This document shows, piece by piece, positions 1-8,874 of a stretch of 64,000 nt of DNA. The stretch comes from Arthrobacter sp. TPD3018 (GTDB lineage: Bacteria > Pseudomonadota > Alphaproteobacteria > Sphingomonadales > Sphingomonadaceae), in contig QDFQ01000008.1 of assembly GCA_003075315.1 (NCBI GenBank), positions 62,001 through 126,000 on the forward strand, written 5' to 3'. The notes under the pieces were generated by a model, which was not told the DNA's origin, searched no databases, and saw only the letters and a list, made by a program, of their open reading frames with translations. Each line of letters begins with the position of its first letter. Position 1 is the first letter of the stretch. Position numbers and translations under genes: made by a program.

Positions 1-1793
1 GCGACGGCGGTGATCATCGGCTTCACGCTGGGCGTGCCGAGGCGGATGACGGAGACGGGCTTCGCGTCGAGGACCGAGGTGATGATCGTCTCGCGCCGGC
101 CTTCCTCCGCATCGGGCAGGAAGAAGCGGCCTTCGTCGACCTTCTTCACGAAATCCTTCTGGTCCCAGATCGGATAGCGGCTTTCGATCAGCGGGACCGA
201 GCGGATGCCCCAATCCTCGTCATCGGGGTGCGCCAGCCATTCGAGCGTTCCGGCGTTCCACGGATTGCGCGGCGCCTTCCGCCGCGTCGGCGACAGCGCG
301 AGGTCGAGGACGAGCACCAGAACGCCGGTTGCGAACAGATACGAGCCGGCGGTCGAGGCGAGGTTGAGCCAGCCGATATTGAGGTCGGCGGGATAGGTGA
401 AGACGCGGCGCGGCATGCCTTCGAGGCCCGACAGGTGCATCGGGAAGAACGTCAGGTTCACGCCGACGAACATGATCCAGAAGGCGGTGCGGCCGAGGCG
501 GTCGCTGAGCTTCTTGCCGGTGATGAGCGGCCAGTAATAATACAGGCCGCCGAACAGCGGCAGCAGCGTGCCGCCGATCAGCACGTAATGCAGGTGCGCG
601 ACGACGAAATAGGTGTCGTGCGCCTGCCAGTCGAACGGTGCGATTGCGACCATCACGCCGGTGAGCCCGCCGATGACGAAGATCGCGAGGGAGCCGCTGG
701 CGTAGAGCAGCGGCGTCGACCACTTCACCTTGCCTGCCCACAAGGTCGCGATGAACGCGAAGATCTGGACGCCGGTGGGGATCGCCACGGCTTCGGACGC
801 TGCGGAGAAGAAGGCGAGGCTGATCTTGGGCAGGCCGGTCGCGAACATGTGGTGGACCCACAGGCCGAACGACAGGAAGGCGGTGCCGACCGCGGCGAGC
901 ACGATCCACGGATAGCCGAGCAGGTGACGCTGCGCGAAGGTGGGGATCAGCATCGCGAACAGGGCTATGCTGGGCAGGAAGACGATGTAGACTTCGGGGT
1001 GGCCGAAGATCCAGAACAGGTGCTGCCAGAGCAAGGGATCGCCGCCCTTGGCCGCGTCGAAGAACGGCCAGCCGAGCAGGCGCTCCATCTCGAACAGCAG
1101 GTCGCCCGCGATCAACGGCGGGAAGGCGAACAGGATCATCACCGCGACGACAAGGATGTACCAGGCGTACAGCGGCATCAGGTTGAGGCGCATACCGGGC
1201 GGGCGGCATTTGAGCACGCCGACGATCAGCTCGACCGCAGCGGCGACCGACGACACCTCGATGAACGACAAGCCGAGCATCCAGATGTCGGCGCCGAGCC
1301 CGCTGAGGTCGGTGCGCGTCGTCAGCGGCGGATACATGAACCAGCCGCCATCGGGCGCGGCGTTGAAGAAGATCGACCCGCCGACGAAAACGCCGCCGAG
1401 CAGGAAGCTCCAATAGCCGAAGGCGGAGAGGCGCGGGAACGGCAGGTCGCGCGCGCCGAGCAGCTGCGGGAGCAGAATGATCGACACCGCCTCGAACATC
1501 GGCACGGCGAACAGGAACATCATCATCGAGCCGTGCAGCGTGAACAGCTGATTGAAGGTGTTCGCCGAAACGAGATCGTTGTCGGGCACCGCCAGCTGGG
1601 TGCGCATGATCAGCGCGAGCACGCCGGCGAACAGCATGAAGCCGAAGGCGGTCAGCGTATACCAGACACCGATGCGGTTGTTGTTGACGTCGGTCCAGCG
1701 GAAGAACCAGCCCGACGGCGGCTTCCACACCTCGCGCAGGCGGTCTTCCTGGGCGGCGCGGAGCGCGGGGTCGTCTTGCGCGTGGAGGCTCAT
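1..1793 (-). CDS. ctaD: Cytochrome c oxidase subunit I (caa3 type), 3' end outside window
   Basis: Membrane subunit carrying haem a and the haem a3-CuB centre that reduces oxygen to water. The reading frame is open from the ATG at 1793 to the window edge, giving about 597 residues without a stop. The low-spin haem ligand lies in TLHGSMMMF (His near residue 87); downstream are the GHPEVY motif, an HH pair in VHHMFATG and the HxH haem pair in FVVAHLHYVL. After the about 530-residue subunit I core the chain continues with a soluble linker, which in related sphingomonad proteins leads into a fused subunit III; that part is not visible here. The start overlaps the stop of coxB in an ATGA, so the two are translationally coupled. 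Confidence 0.95.
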   Translation of the reverse strand, partial: MSLHAQDDPALRAAQEDRLREVWKPPSGWFFRWTDVNNNRIGVWYTLTAFGFMLFAGVLALIMRTQLAVPDNDLVSANTFNQLFTLHGSMMMFLFAVPMFEAVSIILLPQLLGARDLPFPRLSAFGYWSFLLGGVFVGGSIFFNAAPDGGWFMYPPLTTRTDLSGLGADIWMLGLSFIEVSSVAAAVELIVGVLKCRPPGMRLNLMPLYAWYILVVAVMILFAFPPLIAGDLLFEMERLLGWPFFDAAKGGDPLLWQHLFWIFGHPEVYIVFLPSIALFAMLIPTFAQRHLLGYPWIVLAAVGTAFLSFGLWVHHMFATGLPKISLAFFSAASEAVAIPTGVQIFAFIATLWAGKVKWSTPLLYASGSLAIFVIGGLTGVMVAIAPFDWQAHDTYFVVAHLHYVLIGGTLLPLFGGLYYYWPLITGKKLSDRLGRTAFWIMFVGVNLTFFPMHLSGLEGMPRRVFTYPADLNIGWLNLASTAGSYLFATGVLVLVLDLALSPTRRKAPRNPWNAGTLEWLAHPDDEDWGIRSVPLIESRYPIWDQKDFVKKVDEGRFFLPDAEEGRRETIITSVLDAKPVSVIRLGTPSVKPMITAV

Positions 1794-2755
1794 TTCAGGC
1801 CCTCGAGATAGCGGGCGATGGCGGTGGCCTCGGCTGGGGTCAGTTGCGGGAAGGCCGGCATGCGGACGCCGGGCTTGGTCTGTTCGGGATGGCGGATGAA
1901 GGCGGCGACGTTTTGCGTCGTCATCGGCAGGATGCCGGCGGCGAGCGTGGGCCGCGCGCCGAAATGCGTGAGGTCAGGGCCGATGCGCCCAGCCGGGCCG
2001 GCGCCGCGGACGGTGTGGCAGGCGTTGCAGCCGTTTTGCGCAAACAGGCGGGCGCCTTCACCCTGGGATGTGGCCGGGCGGCGTTGGTCGGCGAGCCAGG
2101 TGTCGAACGCGGCAGGCTCCATCGCGATGACGTCGAGCGCCATCAGCGCGTGGCTGAGGCCGCAGAATTCGGCGCACTGGCCGCGGTAGCGCCCGGCCTT
2201 GTCGGCGCGGACGACCAGCGTGTTGGTGCGGCCGGGGATCATGTCCATCTTGCCGGCGAGGCCCGGGATCCAGAAGCTGTGGACGACATCCGCCGCGGTC
2301 AGGCGGAAGGCGACGGTGCGGCCGACGGGAATGCGGATTTCGTTGGCGGTCTCGATCGGGGCGGCGCCGGTGGGACGATAGGTGACGCGCCACCAGAATT
2401 GCTCGCCATCGACCGCGACCTGCAAATCGGCGGGCGCGATGGGGCGGGGCCGCATGAAGGGGAGCGAATAGACGAGCAGGCCGAGCAGTAGAATGGTGGG
2501 GATGATGCCGCCGAGCCAGAGAACGAGGCGCATGCCGCCTTGCAGGCCGAGCTCGCCTTCGGGCGCGCGCACCGCATGACGCATCAGCAGCGCGAGCGCG
2601 CCCGCGATGACGACCGCGCCGGCCAGCATCAACAGAAACAGGTGGCGGATGTCGGCGGCGTCCGCGCCAAAGGGCGCCAGCGTCGACTGGTGCGTGTTGC
2701 ACCCTGCGAGCAGGACGCAGCCGCCGGTGATGATGAAGCCCCTGGTCCCCCGCAT
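1790..2755 (-). CDS. coxB: Cytochrome c oxidase subunit II with fused cytochrome c (lipoprotein)
   Basis: Takes electrons from the respiratory chain through a covalent haem c and passes them via CuA to subunit I. A lipoprotein signal ends in LAGC (Cys19), followed by two membrane helices (about 38-58 and 76-96). The CuA ligands are present: His159, then C194-x-E196-x-C198 with H202 and M205. A C-terminal cytochrome c domain has CNACH (243-247) with a later Met in GVRMPAF as likely axial ligand. This CuA plus haem c arrangement defines the caa3 class. The gene is first in the visible operon and overlaps ctaD by 4 bp. Confidence 0.95.
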   Translation of the reverse strand: MRGTRGFIITGGCVLLAGCNTHQSTLAPFGADAADIRHLFLLMLAGAVVIAGALALLMRHAVRAPEGELGLQGGMRLVLWLGGIIPTILLLGLLVYSLPFMRPRPIAPADLQVAVDGEQFWWRVTYRPTGAAPIETANEIRIPVGRTVAFRLTAADVVHSFWIPGLAGKMDMIPGRTNTLVVRADKAGRYRGQCAEFCGLSHALMALDVIAMEPAAFDTWLADQRRPATSQGEGARLFAQNGCNACHTVRGAGPAGRIGPDLTHFGARPTLAAGILPMTTQNVAAFIRHPEQTKPGVRMPAFPQLTPAEATAIARYLEGLK

Positions 2756-2849
2756 CGATGCCGAACGCTTCGGGGCCGAAACGGTTCGAGTTCAATCGTG
2801 TAAGGAAAGATTGCTGGGGTGGGGGGGCGGCGAATGGGGACTATCTACC

Positions 2850-2944
2850 CGTCATTCCCGCGCAGGCGGGAATCCAGAACCTCTGACGGTGCGGCTTCAA
2901 CGAAGACCTGCGCGTCTGGATTCCCGCCTACGCGGGAATGACGG
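2850..2944. repeat. Palindromic intergenic repeat, family 1
   Basis: Outward arms begin CGTCATTCCCGCGCAGGCGG and end with the complement GCGGGAATGACGG, separated by about 40 bp. The same family recurs at 21563, 33137 and 54413. It fills most of the 292-bp gap between coxB and the Hsp70-like gene; I see no gene in the rest of that gap. Confidence 0.85.
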
Positions 2945-3047
2945 TGTGGGGGTGGGGGGAAATGCGCGCGTCGGCCTGCGGGTGAAGTGACGGGCATGGG
3001 ACGCAACGGCTTGACCCCCGCAGCCGCGCGGTCGATGCGCCCCCGCC

Positions 3048-4331
3048 ATGACCACACGCACGCTCGGCCTCGATTTCGGCACCACCAATTCCGTCGCCGC
3101 GGTCGCCTCAGGCGGCGAGGCGGCGCTCGTCTCGCTCGACGCGCCCGAGGGGACGGAGGCGGTGTTCCGGTCGGCGCTGTGTTTCTGGGAGGACGAGCGC
3201 GGGCGCGGCGGTGTGCTGTCCGAGGCCGGGCCGTGGGCGATCCGCGAATATCTCGACTTTCCGCAGGGGAGCCGCTTCATCCAGTCGTTCAAATCGGTCG
3301 CGGCGAATGCGAGTTTCGATACCGCTCCGGTGTTCGAGCGGCGGATGCGCTTCGAGGATCTGGGGCAGCTGTTCGTCGCGAAGATGGCGGCGCGGGCGAA
3401 GGGCGCGATGACACGGGCCGATCGGGTCGTGGTCGGCCGGCCGGTGACGTTCGCGGGCGCCAAGCCCGACGAGGCGCTGGCGAAGGCGCGCTACGATGCG
3501 GTGTTCGCGCAATTGGGTGCGGAGGTGCATTACGTCTACGAGCCGATGGGCGCGGCGTTCAGCTATGCCGAGCGCCTGAGCGAGCCGGCGACGATCCTGG
3601 TCGCCGACTTCGGCGGCGGCACCAGCGACTTTTCGGTGGTGCGGATCGCGGCGCCGGGCGCGGGGCGGCGGTGCGAGCCGCTGGGCCATGCCGGCGTCGG
3701 TATCGCGGGGGACCGCTTCGACCGGCGGATCGTCGAACATCTGGTGATGCCGATGCTGGGCAAGGGCGGCACCTATCGCTCGTTCGACAAGGTGCTGGAG
3801 ATACCGGGCGGCTATTTCGCCGATTTCGCCGACTGGTCGCGCCTCGCGCTGATGCGCAATCGCAAGACGCTGGCGGAGCTGGAGAAGCTGCGCCGCAACG
3901 CGACCGATCCGGAGGCGATCGGGCGGATGATCGCGGTGATCGAGGAGGAAGAGGGCTATCGCCTGTACGACGCGGTCGGGCGGCTGAAGCGCGCGCTGTC
4001 GGCGGCGGAGGTTGCGGAGTTTCGGTTCGAGGGCGCGGGGCTGAACATCGCGGCGGAGGTGCGGCGCGCCGATTTCGAGAGCTGGATCGCCCCCGATGTC
4101 GCGCGGATCGATGCGGCGGTGGATCAGGCGTTGGCGGCGGCGGGCGTTGCGGCGGAGGCGATCGATCGGGTGTTCCTGACCGGGGGTACGTCGCTGACGC
4201 CGCGCATCCGGCGGTTGTTCGCCGAGCGGTTCGGCGAGGCGCGGCTGGCGACGGGCGGCGAGCTGACGTCGATCGCGCATGGCCTGGCGCTGATCGGGCA
4301 GCAGGAGGACGTGGGGGTGTGGGCGGTGTAA
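3048..4331 (+). CDS. Hsp70-family ATPase, YegD-like
   Basis: Actin-fold ATPase of the Hsp70 superfamily resembling E. coli YegD, a putative chaperone whose clients are unknown. The N-terminal phosphate-1 loop is LGLDFGTTNSVAAV (residues 6-19), the phosphate-2 region is ILVADFGGGTSDFSVVRI (about 184-201), and the adenosine motif is VFLTGGTSLTPRIRRLF (about 371-387). The 427 residues match a nucleotide-binding domain with almost no substrate-binding domain, shorter than DnaK (about 640). It stands alone between repeats; no DnaJ or GrpE partner is adjacent. Family assignment is firm, function inferred only. Confidence 0.88.
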   Translation: MTTRTLGLDFGTTNSVAAVASGGEAALVSLDAPEGTEAVFRSALCFWEDERGRGGVLSEAGPWAIREYLDFPQGSRFIQSFKSVAANASFDTAPVFERRMRFEDLGQLFVAKMAARAKGAMTRADRVVVGRPVTFAGAKPDEALAKARYDAVFAQLGAEVHYVYEPMGAAFSYAERLSEPATILVADFGGGTSDFSVVRIAAPGAGRRCEPLGHAGVGIAGDRFDRRIVEHLVMPMLGKGGTYRSFDKVLEIPGGYFADFADWSRLALMRNRKTLAELEKLRRNATDPEAIGRMIAVIEEEEGYRLYDAVGRLKRALSAAEVAEFRFEGAGLNIAAEVRRADFESWIAPDVARIDAAVDQALAAAGVAAEAIDRVFLTGGTSLTPRIRRLFAERFGEARLATGGELTSIAHGLALIGQQEDVGVWAV

Positions 4332-4335
4332 ATCC

Positions 4336-4463
4336 TGCCCGGCACGGGGAGGGGGACCGCGCCGCGCCGCGGCGGGGTGGAGGGGGCTTGCCGCGTACGC
4401 CGCGCTTCGGGGAAGCCCCCCTCCGTCACGGCTGCGCGGTGCCACCTCCCCGTGCCGGGGAGG
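4336..4463. repeat. Long inverted repeat, family 6 (GGGGAGGGGGACCGC type)
   Basis: A 128-bp imperfect inverted repeat with arms CCCGGCACGGGGAGG and CCTCCCCGTGCCGGG. Related DNA with the same GGGGGACCGCGCC core lies at 50479. It sits just upstream of the CocE-type hydrolase gene, so it could also end transcription from the Hsp70-like gene. Confidence 0.8.
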
Positions 4464-4541
4464 AATTGTGATGGCGCGTGGCTTGTACCCTGCCGCGTTC
4501 TCGCCCTAGCATGCGGCAACATATCTGCCGGAGATTTCCCG

Positions 4542-6485
4542 ATGCGTCGTTCCGTCCTGCTGCTGTCCTCGATCGCGCTTCTGTCGGTGGGGGTGCAGGC
4601 CCAGACGCAGACGAACCCGAATCTGGCGCCGCCGGGGGGCGATATCCCGGCGAAGTTCGTGCTGCCGAGCGCGGACAACGATTATATCAAGCGCGACGTC
4701 ATGATCCCGATGCGCGACGGGGTGAAGCTGCACACCGTTATCGTGATCCCGAAGAACGCCACCAACGCGCCGATCGTGCTGACGCGCACGCCGTACAATG
4801 CTTCGGGCCGCGCCAATCGCAGCGATTCGCCGTCGATGGTCAATGCGCTGCCGCTGTCGGACGAGATCTTTTCGAAGAACGGCTATATCCGCGTCTATCA
4901 GGACATCCGCGGCAAATACGGGTCGGAGGGCGACTATGTCGTGACGCGGCCGGTGATCGGTCCGCTGAACCCCACAAAGGTGGACCATACCACCGACGCC
5001 TATGACACGATCGACTGGCTGGTGAACAAGGCGAACCTGCCGCAGTCCAACGGACGCGTTGGCATGATCGGGTCGAGCTACGAAGGCTTTACCGTCGTCA
5101 TGGCGCTGCTGCACCCGCACCCGGCGCTGAAGGTCGCGGCGCCCGAAAGCCCGATGATCGACGGGTGGATGGGCGACGACTGGTTCCATTACGGTGCGTT
5201 CCGCCTCGCCAATATCGCCTGGCTGGGCGGGCAGACCGGCTACAAGAGCGGCGGGCCGCTGCCGCCGACCGGCGGGTGGGACGATTACGACAATTTCCGC
5301 ACCGGCTCTGCCGGGGATTGGGCGAAGAAGTCGGGCTATGATCAGCTGCCCTATTGGAAGCGGATGTCGGATCATCCGGCCTATGACGCCTTCTGGCAGG
5401 GGCAGGCGCTCGACAAATTGCTCGCCGCCAACCCTTCCAACGTGCCGACGATCTGGGAACAGGGCCTGTGGGACCAGGAGGATATGTATGGCGCGATCAC
5501 GAGTTGGGAGGCGCTGAAGGCCAAGGGGAAGACCGGCAACAACTTCCTGGTCATGGGGCCGTGGCGGCATAGCCAGATCAACCGCGAAGGGCGCAGCCTG
5601 GGGCCGTTCCAGTGGAATGGCGACACCGCGGCGCAATTCCGCGAGCAGATGGTGCTGCCGCTGTTCGACCAGTATCTGAAGGACGGGCCGCCGGCGAACC
5701 TGCCGACCGCGGCGATCTACAACACCGGCGAGAACCACTGGGACCGGTTCGCCAACTGGCCGCTCGCCTGCGACAGCGGCTGCGCGTCGCCGCTGAAGCC
5801 GATGTATCTGCAGGCGAACGGCGGGCTGGGCTTCGACACGGCGGCGGCCGGGGGTGACAGCTACGTTTCCGATCCGTCCAAGCCGGTGCCGCATCTGCCG
5901 CGGCCGGTGAATTTCGACGACGGGCGCTGGGGCGACTGGCTGGTGAGCGACCAGCGCCATGCCGATGGCCGCCCCGACGTGATGACCTATGTGACGCCGG
6001 TGCTGACCACGCCGATGCGCGTATCGGGCGCGCCGATCGCAGACCTGTATGCGACGACGACGGGGACGGATGGCGATTTCGTCGTGAAGGTGATCGACGT
6101 CTTCCCGGGCCAGAATGCGACCGATCCGAAGATGGGCGGGTATCAGCTGCCGATCAGCCTCGACATCTTCCGCGGGCGCTATCGCGACAGCTTTGCCAAG
6201 CCGTCTGCGATCCCGGCGGGGAAGGTGCAGCATTACAAGTTCCGCCTGCCGACGGTGAACCACGTGTTCCAGCCGGGTCACCGCGTGATGGTGCAGGTGC
6301 AATCGAGCCTGTTCCCGCTCTACGATCGTAACCCGCAAACGTACGTGCCGAACATCTTCTTCGCCAAGCCGGGGGATTACCGGAAGGCGACGGTGACGAT
6401 CGAGCGCGGCGGCAAGACGCCGAGCGCGGTGCTGCTGCCGGTTGTGCCGGTGGAGCAGGCGCAGGTGCAGGCGAAAGCGCAGTAA
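4542..6485 (+). CDS. Secreted CocE/NonD-family hydrolase (alpha-amino acid ester hydrolase-like)
   Basis: Serine hydrolase of the X-Pro dipeptidyl-peptidase S15/CocE superfamily, probably periplasmic. The ATG at 4542 is chosen because it opens a signal peptide (MRRSVLLLSSIALLSVGVQA, cut before QTQ); the frame is open further upstream only through the family 6 repeat. The nucleophile elbow is GMIGSSYEGFTV, the form typical of alpha-amino acid ester hydrolases and glutaryl-7-ACA-like acylases. The C-terminal part has the jelly-roll features of the family (GHRVMVQVQSS). Length is 647 residues, normal for the group. Substrate cannot be deduced; peptide or beta-lactam-like esters are possible. Confidence 0.88.
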   Translation: MRRSVLLLSSIALLSVGVQAQTQTNPNLAPPGGDIPAKFVLPSADNDYIKRDVMIPMRDGVKLHTVIVIPKNATNAPIVLTRTPYNASGRANRSDSPSMVNALPLSDEIFSKNGYIRVYQDIRGKYGSEGDYVVTRPVIGPLNPTKVDHTTDAYDTIDWLVNKANLPQSNGRVGMIGSSYEGFTVVMALLHPHPALKVAAPESPMIDGWMGDDWFHYGAFRLANIAWLGGQTGYKSGGPLPPTGGWDDYDNFRTGSAGDWAKKSGYDQLPYWKRMSDHPAYDAFWQGQALDKLLAANPSNVPTIWEQGLWDQEDMYGAITSWEALKAKGKTGNNFLVMGPWRHSQINREGRSLGPFQWNGDTAAQFREQMVLPLFDQYLKDGPPANLPTAAIYNTGENHWDRFANWPLACDSGCASPLKPMYLQANGGLGFDTAAAGGDSYVSDPSKPVPHLPRPVNFDDGRWGDWLVSDQRHADGRPDVMTYVTPVLTTPMRVSGAPIADLYATTTGTDGDFVVKVIDVFPGQNATDPKMGGYQLPISLDIFRGRYRDSFAKPSAIPAGKVQHYKFRLPTVNHVFQPGHRVMVQVQSSLFPLYDRNPQTYVPNIFFAKPGDYRKATVTIERGGKTPSAVLLPVVPVEQAQVQAKAQ

Positions 6486-6509
6486 TCCTTCGTCACCTCC
6501 GTCACATTC

Positions 6510-6593
6510 CGTCATCCCAGCGCAGGCTGGGATCTCCCGGTCTAGGCTCGGGACAGGAGCCGCTTGAGGCCCCAGCCTGCGCTGGGGCGACGG
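6510..6593. repeat. Palindromic intergenic repeat, family 3
   Basis: Arms CGTCATCCCAGCGCAGGCTG and CAGCCTGCGCTGGGGCGACG around a short spacer. Related copies lie at 12934 and 48573. It lies between the convergent ends of the hydrolase gene and the histidine kinase gene. Confidence 0.85.
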
Positions 6594-6610
6594 TTTGGTG
6601 ACGGCGTGGG

Positions 6611-8152
6611 TTAGAGGAGCGGCAGCGTCACGCGGAACGTGGTGGGATGTGCCGCCTCCAGCGCGATCGTACCGCCGCCCGCCTCCAGCAGCGAGCGGGC
6701 GATGGAGAGGCCTAGGCCGGTGCCGCCCTGCCCGCGGCGGGTGGTGAAGAAGGGTTCGAACAGGCGGGCGGCATCGCCAGGCGCGATGCCGGGGCCGTCG
6801 TCGCGGATCGTCAGGGCGAGGTGCGCGGCATCGGTGGCGGCGTCGATCCGCACGGTGCGGGCCCCTGCCTGACGGGCATTGTCGAACAGCGTAGCGAGCG
6901 TCGTTTCGATCGTCGTGGCGGGCAGCGCGACGGGTGGAAGAGCCGCGAGCGTCGTCTCGACCCGAAAAGCCGGGCCGCGCACCGCGTCCGCCGCGCGGGC
7001 GATCACCCCCGCGGGATCGACGCAGGGCTCGCCCGGTGCGGTCATGTCGGCGCGGGCGAGGTCGAGCAGGCGCGTCGTCAGCAGCGTCAGCCGCTGCGCA
7101 TCGGCATCGACATTGGCGAGGAAGCGCGTGCGGTCGGCCGCGGCCATGTCCGGATGGTCGTGGAGCAGCTCGATCGCGCCACGGATGCCGGCGAGCGGTG
7201 TCTTGAATTCGTGGCTGACCGCATAGGCGAAGTCGCGCAGGTAGCGCGAGCGATGCTCGATCGCGGCGGTCATCGCGGCGAAATCGGCGTAGAGGCCCTG
7301 TATCTCGATCGCGGCGGTGGGCGGCACCTCCGGCACGCTGCCGCGGCCGCTGGCGACGGCGCGGGTCGCCTGGCCCAGCCGCTCGATCGGGCGGGTGACG
7401 CCGCGCGAGATGAACCCGCTGATGACGATCAGCAGGCCAAAGATGGCAGCGATGCCGATCGCGATCTTGCCGCGATCCTCGTACAGCCCGCGAAACAGCG
7501 CGCGGGCGGTGCGCGACAGCAGCAGCACGCCGACGACGTGGCCGTTCACCACGATGGGGCGGGCGTGGTGGATGCGGATCGCGGCGGCGCGGCTGAGCCA
7601 TTCGAAACGATAGACCGCGCGATAGGCGCCGTTGCGGCGCAGCGTGGTGGCGGGCCGGCCGTGCAGCGCGGCGGCGACTTCGGGCAGCGCCGCAAGGCTG
7701 CCGCTGCCGGTGACAAGGCGGCCGTTGCGATCGAGCAGCAGGATCGAGGCGAGCGTCGTCATCTGCGTCGCGCGCAGCACGGGGGCGAGGCGGGGCGCGG
7801 CGGCCACCGCATCCGGGGCGGGCGCAGGCGCGGGCGTCGGATCGGGGCGTTCGGGCAGGATCGGGGTCAGGCTGAGGTCGACACCGTATCCCGGCACGAC
7901 GATGCGGCCCGGGTAGAGCGGGGTGGCGGGCGTCGCCCCCGGCCAGTCGGCGGCCGCCGCGGCGGCGAGGGCTGCCCCCTGCGCGACCAGCTCAGCCTCG
8001 GTCTGGCGGACGAGCGTGTTTTCGTAGACGCGCAGGAACACCGCGCCGAAGCCGGGCAGCGCCGCGACGACGAACAGCGTCGCGAACAGGATCGTGCGCA
8101 GCCGCAGGCGCGGCCAGTGGCGCTTTGCCCAATCCTTTAGCGCGACGATCAC
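6611..8152 (-). CDS. Two-component sensor histidine kinase (HAMP-HisKA-HATPase)
   Basis: Inner-membrane kinase that phosphorylates the regulator encoded just upstream. The GTG start is chosen because it overlaps the regulator's stop in GTGA; longer in-frame readings would run inside that gene. Two membrane segments (about 15-38 and near 215-235) enclose a periplasmic sensor of about 180 residues. Then come a HAMP region (SRGVTRPIERLGQ), the H-box SHEFKTPL (His near 311), the N-box LFDNARQAGA, and G-boxes DDGPGIAPG and GGTGLGLSIA. The arrangement resembles CreC. The ligand is unknown. Last gene of the DUF4153-regulator-kinase operon. Confidence 0.92.
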   Translation of the reverse strand: MIVALKDWAKRHWPRLRLRTILFATLFVVAALPGFGAVFLRVYENTLVRQTEAELVAQGAALAAAAAADWPGATPATPLYPGRIVVPGYGVDLSLTPILPERPDPTPAPAPAPDAVAAAPRLAPVLRATQMTTLASILLLDRNGRLVTGSGSLAALPEVAAALHGRPATTLRRNGAYRAVYRFEWLSRAAAIRIHHARPIVVNGHVVGVLLLSRTARALFRGLYEDRGKIAIGIAAIFGLLIVISGFISRGVTRPIERLGQATRAVASGRGSVPEVPPTAAIEIQGLYADFAAMTAAIEHRSRYLRDFAYAVSHEFKTPLAGIRGAIELLHDHPDMAAADRTRFLANVDADAQRLTLLTTRLLDLARADMTAPGEPCVDPAGVIARAADAVRGPAFRVETTLAALPPVALPATTIETTLATLFDNARQAGARTVRIDAATDAAHLALTIRDDGPGIAPGDAARLFEPFFTTRRGQGGTGLGLSIARSLLEAGGGTIALEAAHPTTFRVTLPLL

Positions 8153-8874
8153 GTGCCGGTGCAGGGGCCGAGGCGATAGCCGATGCCGGCGCGCGTCTCG
8201 ATCAGGTCGGCGGCGCCTGCCGTCGCGAACTTGTGGCGCAGGTTGCGGATGTGGCTGTCGATCGTGCGGTCGGTGATGGCGAAGCCGGGGCCGTGCAACC
8301 GGTCGATGATCGCGTCGCGGCTGAAGACCTTGGCGGGCATCGAGGCGAGCAGGCGCAGGATCGAAAATTCGGTGACGGTCAGCGCGACCTCCGCGCCGTC
8401 CCAGGCGGCGCACCAGCCGTCGAGGTCGAGCGAGAGGCGGCCGTGGCCGAGCGTGCGCGCTTCGTCGACCTGTGGCGGACGGGCTGCGGTGCGGCGCAGG
8501 ATCGCCATGACGCGCGCGACGACTTCGCGTGGGGAAAAGGGCTTCACGACATAATCGTCGGCGCCGAGTTCGATGCCGAGCACGCGATCGATCTCGTCGT
8601 CGCGGCTGGAGAGAAACAGGATCGGCGTGTCGCCGCCACCATCCTTGGCGCCGCGCAGCCGGCGGCAGACCTCCAGCCCGTCCATGCGCGGCATGTTGAT
8701 GTCGAGGACGACGAGGTCGGGCTTGTGCGCCTGGGCCATCGCCAGCCCCGCCTCGCCGTCCGCCGCCTCGACCGGCGACAGGCCAGCCTTGTCGAGTGCG
8801 AAGGCGAGCAGCTGGCGGATATGGGGATCGTCGTCGACGATCAGCACGGTGCGGGGCATCGGGCACAGGATCAT
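8149..8874 (-). CDS. OmpR/CreB-type response regulator
   Basis: Cytoplasmic transcription factor with an N-terminal receiver and a C-terminal winged helix. The receiver has the acidic pair in VLIVDDDPHI, the phosphoacceptor in VVLDINMPRMDG (Asp near 57) and the Lys of VVKPFSP. The DNA-binding half ends with DRTIDSHIRNLRHKF and IGYRLG. Two starts are possible: ATG at 8874, which overlaps the upstream stop in an ATGA, or ATG at 8859 (MPRTVLIV); neither has a good Shine-Dalgarno, and I prefer the coupled one. Partner of the kinase that follows. Confidence 0.93.
   Translation of the reverse strand: MILCPMPRTVLIVDDDPHIRQLLAFALDKAGLSPVEAADGEAGLAMAQAHKPDLVVLDINMPRMDGLEVCRRLRGAKDGGGDTPILFLSSRDDEIDRVLGIELGADDYVVKPFSPREVVARVMAILRRTAARPPQVDEARTLGHGRLSLDLDGWCAAWDGAEVALTVTEFSILRLLASMPAKVFSRDAIIDRLHGPGFAITDRTIDSHIRNLRHKFATAGAADLIETRAGIGYRLGPCTGT

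Noticed and set aside
220..1728. 502-codon minus-strand frame inside ctaD
   Set aside because: Wrong frame: the ctaD frame from 1793 gives all haem and copper ligands; this one gives an Arg/Pro-rich translation.
4506..7601. 1031-codon open frame on the minus strand opposite the CocE-type hydrolase and the kinase
   Set aside because: Low-complexity Arg/Pro/Ala/His-rich translation with no domain; a shadow frame of GC-rich genes on the other strand or frame.
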